A stretch of 64,000 nt of DNA from Arabidopsis thaliana (GCF_000001735.4 NC_003074.8:2790101-2854100), one strand, 5' to 3'; counted from the stretch's first letter, positions 10,994 through 22,963 are shown. The notes: generated by a model from the sequence alone, not told the origin. Translations and numbers: made by a program.

Positions 10994-12673
10994 CTACTGA
11001 GTCTCTGCTTTGGCCTTCTTCGAGATTAAGCTCCAGAAAGAACTAGTTAAAGCTGAGGATGTCATCAGGGAAGCTCTTAACAAACTGATAGCCTGCAGTA
11101 AAAGACATAATTCAATGAAAGAAGACAATTTTTCCCTCGAGCTCAAACACTTAAATCAAACAAAAGACTAAACCCATACCTCTAGTTTCCCAATGGTGAT
11201 CACATGTTCTTCAACATCTTCTTTATCCAAGTGCATGTTCAACTTTAGCAAACTAATGTTTGAGACCAAGTTCTTCGGTTTGATAACCAAATCATCAGTT
11301 ACCAAAAACCTTGTGTTTTGCTTCATAAACCCAAAACTAGTCAAATATAAAACTGATGTTTTATTGGTGAAAAACATGTTCTGGTTCTTTTCCTTCAGAG
11401 AATTCGGACGAGGAGGCATCTTTCTAGTGAACTTAAAGTCATACTCATTATTAGTTTCAACGACACACTTGAAACTGCAATAGATCTCTTGTTGCTCAGT
11501 GACGACATCAAGTAACTGTTTAGGGCAACTATAAAACGAAGGAAGCTTGGTTTTGGAAGAGGATGAAGCATCAATTCTCTTGAAGCTTCTGAATAAGTTT
11601 CCAATACAACCTAAACTGATATTCCCTGCAGAGATGTTCCAGACAGATTCAAGTGGCAAAGCTAGAAAAGTGAAAAGAAGATCAATGAAGTCTGCTCCAC
11701 ATTCAACACAGAGAATCTTGATGTTCGGTTTTCTAACAAATGCTTTAAAAGTTATGGTTTGGCCTGGTACTGCTCCATCTCCAGATCCTTGCAAAGTTGG
11801 ACTTAGAGGTATACGAGATCTGATCATTTGCAATGAGCTTTGCTTCTTCAGAAAAGTGTCGGTTAAAGGAAGGTCCGAAGTAAAGAAACATTCCAGCAAA
11901 GTCAGTACCTGTTGATGACACAAACAAACACTCAACAAAACATATATATTCAAACTACGAAGACCAACGTAAGATGATACAGTAAAAAATACCTCACTGA
12001 CACCGACATGAAGAAGTATTTCACTGAGCTTGGAAGTATCTGCGTAGCCTAAGCCTCTGAGAGTATTCAAAACATTATCCATAGAGCTCGCCTCCACTTT
12101 CAGATCATCTGTTATAATGAAAGAAGAAGCTTTACAGCTGAAAAAAACTCCATCATTATCCTTTCTCAAAATCCTTCCTTGAACTTGCTCTTCTTCAAGT
12201 CCCTTAATCTCCCGATTCATCACTCTTTTGACAACCTTCGAGTCAACAATTTCTCCACATTCACATTCCTCCGTGTTCGAAATGCTATAATGATGTCTGC
12301 AGGATTCTTTAAAGCCTGAGCAAACAAAGTACTTAACAGCCCTAGTGTCATCAATTTTCAACTTCATATTTCTGAACTTCTCAAGATTCACACTCCTAGG
12401 ATACAGTAGAACTTGCTTACATGCTTCTGTCTGAAAACTCTCAAGATCCATCTCTGAAACACTTTTGTAAAGATTGTTGAAACATCCTATACCCACTTGA
12501 GGCGATTTTTGATGTTTCTCAAGCAATCTAACAATAGTTCCCATGGGAAGAGCGAGAAAACTAAAGAGAACATCAACAAAATCCTTACCAGATTCAGCCA
12601 AGACAACCTTGTTCTTCAGTTCATCTATGAGAAGTCTCACACTTAGCTTTTTTGACTTTGTACTCTCAGCCAT
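10994..12673 (-). CDS. DUF674 family protein, copy 3 (intact), 502 aa
   Basis: Three exons join in frame: 12673-11993 (227 codons), 11908-11180 (243 codons) and 11092-10994 (32 codons plus stop). All junctions are phase 0 with GT-AG borders. The protein is an internal tandem duplication. The first half has SVRLLIDELKNKVVLAE-GKDFVDVLFSFLALPMGT followed by GCFNNLYKSV and later FIITDDLKV. The second half repeats this as FKAFVRKPNIKILCVE, ADFIDLLFTFLALPLES, GCIGNLFRSF and FLVTDDLVI. No signal peptide or membrane segment is evident, and no catalytic motif is known for the family. It is the only copy of the local array without a lesion, so it is the likely functional gene. I recall AT3G09140. Confidence 0.88.
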
Positions 12674-13564
12674 TGGAGATTGTTAACAGAGAACGCTAAG
12701 GAAGAGAAGAACAATACAAAGAGATAGTAAAGAGAAAACGTTTTGAAAGTTTAAACCAAGAGAAGAAGGATTGTGACTTAAATAGTGTTTTTAAAATTTA
12801 ATAACTTTAAATGTTATGAAGTTCTATTTTAAAAGAAATTTTGATAACTTTAATAAAAAGAAAAATAAGAAATAAACAAAATAAATAAATGAAAGATAAT
12901 AAACTATTGCTAGAGAGTTTTCTATAATCTTGTTGATTAGTTACTCCATAATCTTGTAAAGTTTATCAAACAATCTTTCTATTATTATTATTTTGGTAGA
13001 AAACAATTTTTCTATTTTAATGATACTTATTATTACTTTATTTTGAGAATAAAAGTGTAAAAAATCATAAATCAATAACAAAATAATTTAATTTATTAAC
13101 AATTATAAATTCTTTTATTTTAGTTGGATAAACACAAAAATTTTCTTGATTTTATAAAATTTTAAATATGATAACTCCAAATTTATGAAGATTTTTTACA
13201 AAACAAAAACATTAAATTTTAGCAGAATTTTGATAAAATCTTAATGAATAACCACAGATTTTTCAATCACATATAAAATTATTTAAATTACAAACCAATA
13301 AACACCCCTAAACTTTTGAATTCCCCACGTCAACGTGACTGTGCATTCCACGTGGCGGATGTGGGCCCTATAGTTGGACCATGACTCGGACGGATGTTGA
13401 AATTCATTGTCGTTGCCAATTGCGTTTGTCTCACTGAAACTGTGAAAATTTTATCTCTTTTATAGATAAAGAATCTTGCTTTTTTCAGTTTTCAGTATGA
13501 AGAAGAATTGAAGAGAGTGTCCGAGGAAGGAGACCTTTGGTTTCAGTTTGTGAGTCTTGTTGTA
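12674..13564 (+). promoter_or_regulatory. AT-rich spacer and HY2 promoter with G-box
   Basis: About 12800-13300 is AT-rich with no coding potential. The palindromic G-box CACGTG sits at 13349-13354 within CCACGTGGCGG, 211 bp before the HY2 start, preceded by ACGT cores at 13327 and 13333. A GGGCCC motif follows at 13373. G-boxes bind bZIP and bHLH factors such as HY5 and PIFs in light-controlled promoters; a role here is inference. Confidence 0.5.
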
Positions 13565-15233
13565 ATGGCTTTATCAATGGAGTTTGGGTTTTCAATTGGG
13601 TCATGCTTCAAGGCACCAAACCCACCTGTTCTAATCTCTGCAAGCCCTAATAAGATCAATTTCACGTTGAGAAGGAGAAAGAAAAGATTCTTACTTAGAG
13701 TCTCTGCTGTGTCGTATAAGGAATTCGCAGAGTCTGCTTTAGAAGAAACCAGGAAAAGGATCGTTCTTGAACCTTCACATCTCCAGGTATATGCAATTAC
13801 ATTTCGTTAGTGTAGTGGGAGGATTATATTTCTCATTGTTTCTTGCTGTGAATTTTGGGTAAATTGATTTGAGTTGTCATTAGGAACCAAACAAATAACT
13901 TTACTGTTATAGACTGCTTATATAAGTAAAAGTTCAGATTTTGTTTTTCTAATCACGAAACTGTTTCAGGAAAAGTATAGTAGCATGACAGGACTAGATG
14001 GTAAGACCGAACTTCAAATGCTTGCTTTTAAATCTTCAAAGATTAGACTCTTGAGGAGTATGGCAATAGAGAATGAGACAATGCAGGTTTAACTTCAGCA
14101 GTACAAACTGATTGCTTTAGTCCCATTTCCTTACTTTCAATTGATTGATTGTTTGTATCTTCGCTTAGGTCTTTGACTTTGCGGGTTTCATGGAGCCTGA
14201 GTATGATACTCCCATATTCTGTGCTAACTTTTTCACATCTACCAACGTTAACATAGTTGTATTGTAAGTTATCTTCTAGTTATGCTGGAGTTATCAGGTC
14301 TGTATTGTCCAAACTGATGTTCAATATTTTACTGTATGTTCTTCTTTAGGGACCTTAATCCTTTGCATCAGTTGACTGACCAGACGGATTACCAAGACAA
14401 GTATTATAACAAGATAATGTCCATATATCACAAATATGCTGAGGTGACCACAAGAATACACCAAATTACTCAATTGCAAGTAAACCTAATGCTGAGGTGT
14501 AAATGACTGATCTTGAGATTTATTTGCAGACTTTCCCATGGGGAGGGAAATTGACTGGTGAATCCATAAAGTTTTTCTCGCCTTTGGTGATGTGGACTAG
14601 GTTTTCGTCTAGCAAAGAAAAACATAAGGCTTTGTTCTCTGCGTTTCTAGAGTACTATCAGGTATATACTCAGCGGCCAAAAGCTAAGGTTTTATTGGAA
14701 ACTTTGACTGAGAATCTATCATCTTCTTCCTACAGGCATGGCTTGAGATGACAATCCAAGTGAGGGAGGAGATGGAACCATCTCATGTGAGAGCCAATTG
14801 TGAAGCACAACACAAGTACCTGACATGGCGAGCACAAAAGGTGATTTCATTTCCTTTTGTGTAATTTGCATGTTTGAACAGACACTGTATCTGTATTGTT
14901 ACAATGGATATTGATTTGGTGTTTGCAGGATCCTGGACATGGTCTTCTTAAAAGATTAGTAGGTGAAGCAAAGGCAAAGGTATAAAAGATTTGATCCCAT
15001 TAGTGTCCCCATTATTAATTAGCTTGTGAAGATGTTGAAAATGATTTGAACAAAATCAGGAGCTGCTAAGGGATTTCCTGTTCAATGGGGTGGATGAGTT
15101 AGGCACAAAAACATTCATTGATTACTTTCCAGAGTACCAAACAGAAGATGGAACTGTAAGCGATAAACGAAGTATCATTGGGAAGTCATATGAAACTCGT
15201 CCATGGGATTTAACAGGACAATTTATCGGCTAA
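13565..15233 (+). CDS. HY2: Phytochromobilin:ferredoxin oxidoreductase, 329 aa
   Basis: This ferredoxin-dependent bilin reductase converts biliverdin IXalpha to phytochromobilin, the phytochrome chromophore, in plastids. Eight exons (13565-13786, 13970-14086, 14169-14263, 14350-14443, 14530-14661, 14736-14840, 14929-14979, 15060-15233) sum to 990 nt and join in frame with GT-AG borders. The N-terminal 45 or so residues are basic and Ser/Thr-rich (NFTLRRRKKRFLLRVSA), as expected of a plastid transit peptide. The body shows family sequences such as FDFAGFMEPEYDTPIFC, FTSTNVNIVVLDLNP, FFSPLVMWTRF and the C-terminal KSYETRPWDLTGQ. The upstream frame without an ATG-consistent start (13508) is not used; MALSMEFGF is the plausible start. 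Recognition as Arabidopsis HY2 (AT3G09150) is confident. Confidence 0.96.
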
Positions 15234-15678
15234 CAATGATATATGTGAACAAGTCAGATTTCAGAGTCATCAACACAAGAGGACGTGAACTTAGGGAAGT
15301 AGGAATAAGAAAGAGCAGCATGAGGAGTCTCTCAGGTCTATCTGCATTTCAAGATGATTGTTTGAGTTACCATGCATTGTAGTTTTACAAGTGTAGCTCT
15401 CAGCCCTTCATCAAAATGAGAATCCTCGAGTATGATATGATTTTAATGAAAATGTATTCGTCTCTACCTAATCAACAGAGATTAACTTATAAAAATCCAG
15501 ACATAAACATATCATAACTCTAACATCCAGACATAAACATCATGCGTTAGGTAACCAAGGCAGATGATGATTAGCGAGCTTAATAACTTAAACATCTAGA
15601 CAAAAAGCATAACAAGTAAATAAAAAGGAAGGTTGCACAAGTTAAAAACACCCAAGAGGTTCGTCTGCGAGCTTTCTT
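15234..15678. other. Convergent intergenic spacer with a short repeat
   Basis: This is the 3' region shared by HY2 (plus) and the RRM gene (minus). It contains two close copies of ATCCAGACATAAACAT (near 15497 and 15524) and a diverged third (ACATCTAGACAAAAAGCAT near 15591). No gene is seen. Confidence 0.5.
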
Positions 15679-16812
15679 CTACTCCAAAGTCATCTTTGGC
15701 TTCTTAATTATCTTCTTTTTTGCAGTCCTCTTTGGCTTCTTAATTATCTTCATTATGGCAGCCATCTTTGGCTTTTCATCTATAAAGTAACAACGAAAGT
15801 TTGTTACACTTGGTTAACAGGAAGCAAGAATCAACAAGATATTGACGTACCTGGGCGGCCACAAATGATGCGGCCTTTCTGGCGGCGGGGGTGGAAAATG
15901 TTTCTTCCATGGTAAGCAACAAACCGAACAACTGCTTTGCGCCCCCCTCCCATGTCGGTCCCACTAAGTTTTGGGGCCTTGTCTATTGCGTCTTCTCCCA
16001 GTAGATACACTATAGAGAAGCTGTAAAAAACCAGGACGACAAGTCTTTAGTATAAGTTTAGACTTTACTAACTTGGGGAAATATGGTTGGGGAGGAACAA
16101 GCCACAAACCTATCGAAAATCATGACATGATCAACCTTCCCACATGAAGAGAAAAGTTTACTCAACTCGCACTTGATATCAGACTCACTAAGCGAAGTGT
16201 CGTATCGTATCCTTCAACCTCTAACTCAACGCAACTGAAATAATTGGATTGCAGCAGATGATATAGTATAATTAGAAAACAATCTTAAAGATACAAATCT
16301 CGGAAATAAATTCCGTTTACTTGTCTTCTTCTTTCGGAAAGGGATCGGCCTCAGCATCGACAGTCCATCCTCCCATGTCACTTCCATTGAGTTGCAAGGC
16401 CTTGTCTGCTGTGCCTTCTCCCACAAAATAAATAAAAGCATGACTCCAGAGAGAAGAATTGCGAGTTTCGGGAATATGAACATCCGTGATCTCTCCACAT
16501 GGAGAGAAAAGTTTTTTCAACTCACTCTCGACATGTTCACGAGGAAGCTCAATGTCATATCCCGTAACGCTAATCCTCTCAATGTCACTGTCACTACAAG
16601 CAAGAGATCATGATCAACATATATACATATCTTACTCATACAATAATCTCAACCAATCAATCAATTTACCGGATTTTTCGACTACGCTTCACTTCAAGCC
16701 CCTAAAGATACAAAAACATCTATCAGAAATTCGAAACAGATCGTCAAAGAGTGAATAAGAAGAAAGGCTATAAGGATACGAAGAAGATTACCTTGTTGGC
16801 GATTTCGTCCAT
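15679..16812 (-). pseudogene. RNA-binding protein with two RRM-like repeats; second repeat frameshifted by a 5-bp duplication
   Basis: The start is ATG 16812-16810 (MDEIANK), then a short exon (GLEVKRSRKIR) and an exon from about 16606 encoding an RRM: ERISVTGYDIELP, LKKLFSPCGEITDVHIPE, HAFIYFVGEG, LQLNGSDMGGW. If the exon is not spliced at its end it stops at 16319-16317 after KEEDK, giving about 110 residues. A donor two bases before that stop joins in phase to an exon from about 16237 with a second copy (VEGYD...KLFSSCGKVDHVMIF). A tandem TACGA duplication at 16200-16209 shifts the frame there. The correct frame continues through SIVYLLGEDAIDKA and GTDMGGG, then a Lys-rich tail (MKIIKKPKRTAKKKIIKKPK) to a TAG at 15681-15679. 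The first RRM could still be made as a short protein. I recall AT3G09160. Confidence 0.72.
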
Positions 16813-17288
16813 GGATAAGTTGACAAGAGCGCCGGCGATAACCCTTAAGAGATATTTTACGGTTTTAGAGATTTAGGTCTGATTTGAACAAGGTATTAAT
16901 AATTGTGTTTTAAAAATAAAATAAAAAATCATTACTAGCTTGCTATGCACGGACATAGTATACTTGTTATTTTCTTTTTATAGAGACCGAAATATTTTTG
17001 GTATCAACTAAATATTTTAATAATTTGAAACCAAATGAATCATATTTTTATCTCTTTAACTTTTAAAGACAAATTTCATACAGTTAAACTTTTTTCATAA
17101 AGCAACTTCATACATTTAGACTAAAAAATCATTATAAAATTATTATGATTAGCTAACAGATTTAAATTGTAAACCAATTTAAAAAAAAAATTAAGCTAGT
17201 CTTTTCATTTTTACAAAAGATTTTGGTGGATCAAACGTGTAGCCCTTAAAATCTATTTTTGTTGTTTGGTACTAATACGTTTTTTCTT
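16813..17288. other. AT-rich spacer
   Basis: Holds the promoter of the minus-strand RRM gene. CCCTTAAGAGATATTTTACGG and AT-rich tracts are visible, but I see no coding frame or strong element beyond that. Confidence 0.4.
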
Positions 17289-18207
17289 GGTTTTATATCA
17301 AGCCAATCTCCGTCACTTATTTCTGATATCAAAAATCACTTTTTTTTTTAACAGTTTAAAACTTTATTATCTCCTTTTTCGCAAATATATGAGTTGTTTT
17401 TATCAAAATAGTATATGGAATATAATGGTTCTGATGTTTAGATCTAATCATCCAGAAATTTATGCGGTCGTGATAGTGGAGGTACAAACTACAAAGCATG
17501 TCGCGGAACGCAACTTTTCTCTATCTTTCGGAATATGGTGTTTGAACATATTTTGATCGTAAGCTTCATGTAATTGCTAATTCTTTATTGATTATTCTCC
17601 AAAGCAGCTAGTGTCTGAGGCAATAAAAATTTTCGTAAATGACTTTTAAATACATATATAATCTCTCAGATACTAAATATAATATATTCTTAATATGAAC
17701 TACCCTCACAAGCATGGATGTCGGGAACAACAACATTTCGACGCACCTGAATCAAATTCCATTTTCATTCGAACAAAAACTGGAGAGGTTTGATCCCAGT
17801 CACCAACCGACTCATCCTTGTAGGCTAGATCCCAAACACTACTTTTCTCAACCTTCCATTTCTGACCACTCAAACCGGTTCAAAACGCCCTACGACGACC
17901 AACGGTTCAATTCGGCAAGAATTAGCTTCTACAAGAAGCTTACGATCTAAATCTGCTCTAACACCATACTCCGAGAAAAAGAGAAAGGTTGCGTTCCGCG
18001 ACACGCTTTGTACGTCCGCCATCACCACCGCACCAACGTTTGTACAATTGGATCTAACCATCCGAACCATTGTATTTCGTGTAATTTTTTGAATAAGAAC
18101 AACTCAAGTATTTGTGAGAAGAGGAGATACTAGGGTTTAGATTTTTAGAGAAATAAGTGATTTCTAATATCAGAAATAAGTGACGGAGATGAGCTTGATA
18201 TAAAACC
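17289..18207. repeat. Long imperfect inverted repeat (arms about 295 bp, spacer about 330 bp)
   Basis: The left arm (17289-17584) and right arm (17917-18207) are reverse complements with substitutions and small indels. Paired blocks include GGTTTTATATCAAGC at 17289 with GCTTGATATAAAACC ending at 18207, ATCTCCGTCACTTATTTCTGATAT on both, GTCGCGGAACGCAAC with GTTGCGTTCCGCGAC, and GATCGTAAGCTTC with GAAGCTTACGATC. Each arm, read inward, gives a related short peptide (plus: MVLMFRSN-, minus: MVRMVRSN-), so the arms derive from one coding fragment. No transposase and no clear target duplication is visible. A transcript through it would form a long hairpin. Confidence 0.78.
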
Positions 18208-18312
18208 GCATGTCATGCGTGAAATCTTATCATGACAAATGTATATTATATTGACCCATCATAAACTTTATCGCCAAATATTTTTTCTTTTTATCCAAAA
18301 GTAATATTCGGT

Positions 18313-18321
18313 ATTTTTTTA
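18313..18321. repeat. Left 9-bp target-site duplication of the MULE
   Basis: ATTTTTTTA immediately left of the element. An identical copy lies at 28794-28802 immediately right of it. Nine base pairs is the characteristic duplication length for Mutator-superfamily insertion. Confidence 0.8.
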
Positions 18322-18705
18322 GGGTGAATTAGCTCAATAACCATATTCCATAAAAATATTAAGTAACTAACACCATAAACGAAGGAATTGAGAGAGTGAC
18401 GCTACGGGTATGTGAAGTTACAACCCACTCCCTAAGCCACGTTTCTGTGATTTCTTGTACGCGCGTGAGGGTAAGAGCGAGCTTCTTTCTACCAGCTGAC
18501 GTGTCTCCTTTCGAAGCCAGTAAAAAAATTATCCTAGCACCGCTTGAGAATTGTCCCATCAGTAACATAACCTGCAGATTTTTACATTAATTTGAATAAA
18601 ATATTCCCCCCAAAAATATCGGAGCAGAAGATGCTCTGTTTTCTATTTATTGCCAGTAAATGCTATACCTTTTACGCAGAGATCTAACCTGCAAAACAGA
18701 ACAGT

Positions 18706-21700
18706 ATGGATGGTGGTGAAAATAGTACAGCAGTAAATACAGGGAATCAAAAGGGAAAGGTACAAAACCATCGCTTTCTTGTTTCTGTTTTTAGTCTCTC
18801 GTGATTTAATTGCCTAGTGTAAAGTTTCCATTTAAAAATTCTCACTTTTACGTTCGAATATACCACTTACCTAGATTGTAGATCTGCTAAACAACTTGTT
18901 AGTATTTACTTAAATTAGATCGTGATTCACGCTGTATTTGTTATTCCGTAATTAAAAGCTACGAACGATTAAATTGGAAAACTGTTATTATTGATTGATA
19001 TTTACATTTAATTTTCATTATGTTCTTTCTAAATAATACTGAACTATTTCCATAATCCATGTAGACCGCAGGACAAGATGAAGTATTGTTGGTGATTGGC
19101 GAGTGGGTCAGGGTGGATAATCTAGCCTGGCAGTTTGAACCTAAGACTGTCGAAGGATCGTCATTCATCCGACTCAGAACTAACATGACGTATGAAGAGC
19201 TATCTCAGAAGGTGAAAGATAAACTTGGCTTGCGTGGAAGAGGCATCACAGTTAAAATGGCATACCAATTTCCAGAGTGGATGGCGATAGATGAAGGCAA
19301 CGGTTCTCCACCTCAATACATCAGCGAAGATAGTGATGTTACAATGTTCATTCAAATGCGGCGGCATATAGAGGAGGTCAATCTATGTGTAACTGTCGTC
19401 CAACACACTATTCCAAGTTCTCCGGTTGCTGTTACGGACAAGAACTTCAATTCAGAGGACAGTGACGATTCAGATTATGACTCAGAGGAGGAACTTCACC
19501 AATTTGCACTTGATAGTGCCGTGTTGGGGCCTACACTAGAGCCAACCGCTGCTACAACAGAGACAGAACAACACCGTCGTACCAGGCGAGAGCTGTTCCC
19601 TACAGGAGGAATCAGTATTAGAGAGCCTGAAGAATGCATCCGCCTTAAAAGCCCTGACTGTCTCCCTACTGACAAAGGGAAAGGAATAATGGACCCAATT
19701 GGGAAGAAAGGGAAGGCTGGTCCAAGCAGAGCAACGGTGACAGATACCTCAACAGACAGTGATGATGACTTGCTCATTGTTCCATTCACACTGCCACCCA
19801 ATCCACCAGCTATCACCATTCCGGAAAATGCTGACATCGAAGGCGCAGATTCCTCACGGGCAGCTGTGGGCACGCCTCATGGCAATCATGTTTCTCCTAT
19901 TGGTAATGCTGTAGCAGAAACTGACCTTCAGCGTCAAAACATTCTTTTTTGGGGGCGGGCACAAGAAGCTTTAAACACTATCCTATCCGATTTCAGTGAT
20001 GACCCTATTCTTTTTGGTCGGGACGCCCCACCAGTATTTAACGATGGAAAAGGTGAAGGTATAACTTGCATTCCATATCTACATATAGATTTTGTTTGAT
20101 GCTTGTTGCAAAACAAATTTGGTTATGGAGTAATTGGGAAAATAGAGTTCACACCTTATACTATTCTATTTATATTAATCGTGTACTATTTATATTACAG
20201 ACTACAACCATGTCGCTGATAGATGTTCCTTTTATTTCAGGTGTGGACTCTGCTTTCTTTGACGTTAAATACGAAGGAGATAAGCTGTTTGTTGGCAGAG
20301 TCTTTAAGTCGAAGTCTGACTGCAAGATTAAGATAGCTATACACGCCATCAACCGCAAGTTTCACTTCAGAACTGCGCGTTCTACTCCTAAGTTTATGGT
20401 TCTGAAATGCATTTCCAAGACCTGTCCATGGCGTGTATATGCATCTAAGGTTGATACTTCTGACAGCTTTCAAGTTCGGCAGGCAAATCAGAGACACACA
20501 TGCACGATTGATCAAAGGCGTAGATACCACCGGTTAGCAACCACTCAAGTGATAGGCGAGCTTATGCAATCTCGCTTTCTTGGTATTAAACGTGGTCCAA
20601 ACGCTGCAGTGATTAGGAAGTTCCTACTTGACGACTATCATGTTAGTATATCATACTGGAAAGCTTGGCGGGCTCGAGAGGTGGCAATGGAGAAGTCTTT
20701 GGGATCTATGGCCGGTAGCTATGCACTTATTCCAGCTTACGCTGGACTCCTTCAACAAGCAAACCCAGGCAGTCTATGCTTTACAGAGTATGATGATGAT
20801 CCTACTGGTCCACGCCGTTTCAAATATCAATTCATCGCATTCGCAGCATCAATTAAAGGGTACGCATTTATGCGCAAGGTCATTGTAGTTGATGGAACAT
20901 CTATGAAGGGGCGATATGGTGGTTGTCTCATCTCAGCATGTTGCCAAGATGGGAATTTTCAGATCTTCCCACTGGCTTTTGGAATCGTTAACAGCGAGAA
21001 TGATAGTGCATATGAATGGTTTTTTCAGCGGCTAAGCATTATAGCTCCAGACAATCCGGATTTAATGTTTATCTCTGACCGCCATGAAAGCATATACACA
21101 GGATTGAGTAAGGTTAGACACAACCATCCATCTCACGTTTCTTCATATAGTATACATATATCGATTTACTTAATATGCCAATAAGCTGGTTCTATTTTGA
21201 TTGGATAATGAATGATTTCCCTAATATTGTTGCAGGTCTATACGCAAGCCAACCATGCTGCTTGCACGGTTCACCTTTAGCGCAATATCAGACATCTATA
21301 TAAGCCAAAAAGCCTCTGCCGCCTAATGTCTGAAGCTGCACAAGCTTTCCATGTCACGGATTTCAATCGGATATTCCTGAAGATACAAAAATTGAACCCC
21401 GGATGTGCTGCATATTTAGTTGACTTGGGTAAGTGTTTTTCTCAGCTTACATATATTGTTATTAACGTGGCTGAGATGAAGTTGACTCCATAACCTCTGT
21501 ATTTTGTAATTCATATAGGATTTTCAGAGTGGACAAGAGTGCATTCCAAAGGCCGGCGTTTCAATATCATGGATAGTAACATATGTGAGTCTTGGAACAA
21601 CGTTATCAGAGAGGCCCGCGAGTACCCGCTTATCTGCATGCTGGAGTACATAAGAACGACGTTGATGGATTGGTTTGCAACTAGGAGGGCTCAAGCCGAA

Positions 21701-22301
21701 GACTGCCCTACTACATTAGCTCCGAGAGTTCAGGAAAGAGTTGAGGAAAACTATCAATCCGCTATGTCAATGTCTGTTAAGCCTATCTGCAACTTTGAAT
21801 TCCAAGTACAAGAACGGACAGGGGAATGTTTTATTGTCAAATTGGACGAGTCTACTTGTTCCTGTTTGGAATTTCAGGGGTTAGGGATCCCTTGTGCTCA
21901 CGCAATAGCCGCTGCTGCAAGGATTGGCGTTCCAACAGACTCGTTAGCAGCAAATGGATATTTTAATGAGTTAGTGAAGCTTAGTTATGAGGAGAAAATC
22001 TATCCTATTCACTCTGTTGGTGGAGAGGTCGCACCAGAAATTGCTGCAGGAACTACAGGAGAGCTGCAGCCACCATTCGTTCGCCGTCCACCAGGGAGAC
22101 CAAGGAAGATCAGAATCTTGTCTCGTGGTGAATTCAAGGCAAGTACCTATTAGTAAACATTACAATGTACTTCTTATCTGTTAACAAGCTAATAACCTAT
22201 CTACTTTTAATATGCAGCGGAACAGGACAAGGTCCCAGAGGAGGTGTTCACGTTGTTGTGGTGTTGGACACAATAAGGCCTCCTGCCGTAATGCTATATA
22301 A
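18706..22301 (+). pseudogene. MULE transposase (mudrA-like), one in-frame stop
   Basis: Six exons can be joined in phase: 18706-18759, 19065 to about 20060, 20241 to about 21112, 21237 to about 21427, about 21520-22138, and a final exon ending at TAA 22301. The N-terminal region resembles the PB1-like part of plant mudrA proteins, followed by an acidic serine-rich linker. Next come the MULE DNA-binding region (FKSKSDCKIKIAIHAINR, CPWRVYASK), the catalytic core with VVDGTSMKGRYGG and FISDRHESI (the two Asp positions), a SWIM zinc finger (CSC-GIPCAH) and a C-terminal CCHC knuckle (CSRCCGVGHNKASC) after a GRPRK AT-hook-like motif. TAG at 21278-21280 interrupts the core (CTVHL*RNI), where a Trp codon is likely ancestral. 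The last intron seems to use a GC donor (AAG|GCAAGT). Confidence 0.85.
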
Positions 22302-22963
22302 GCCGTCAACTACTGCTATGGGGTGCTAATAGGTGTTATGAAGAAACTTTCTGGAGTGGGCTTAAATAATGGTTGTTCCCGCATATCTTGCGGAAGCGGG
22401 TTTGTTTACTTCTACTAATGCAGGAGTAAGTACATTTATTTAAATAGTTTGGTATACCCAACTTTGATGTATACCTTATTATTTTGATTTTTATGTACTA
22501 CCTGTTCATCGTGTATATTTGTGTTGGTATCTCTAATCCCGATGTAATTAAGTAATGCCCTGTAACACCGCTTTTGAAATGTATATATATGAAACCCCGC
22601 AGTCTGTCTAATCACCCTTCTCTGCTTCTTTCCAGTGCAAAATCATCCATATCTTACTTACATAAGGTACAGTCTTTCTTTTTACGAAAACTAAACCCTA
22701 ATAATGAAGTGGGAACCCAAGCAATGATGCATCAGTAATTGTATACACTGATTTTTCCTGTAACATAATCAATGGGGTAAGCCATAACAAACCAAAACCA
22801 TCAATCTGCTTTTGGAACCACAGAAATGAGTTTGTTTACACGTTTGATGAAACTGTTGGCCGAATAACATATGTTTTACTTAGTTTCATTATGCTGTATG
22901 TTGGAGATGCACTTTCAGTCAATCGCGAGCTTGTACCTGCAAGCTGTTACAGAACCAACGTGG
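22302..22963. other. Internal non-coding stretch of the MULE
   Basis: Lies between the transposase stop and the tandem repeat array. It probably holds the transposase 3' UTR. No coding frame of note is present. Confidence 0.4.

Noticed and set aside
17714-17950. Plus-strand 78-codon frame in the spacer of the inverted repeat
   Set aside because: The minus strand continues the peptide shared by the arms; plus-strand codons show no similarity.
19496-19873. 125-codon minus-strand frame
   Set aside because: Antisense of the transposase linker; no family features.
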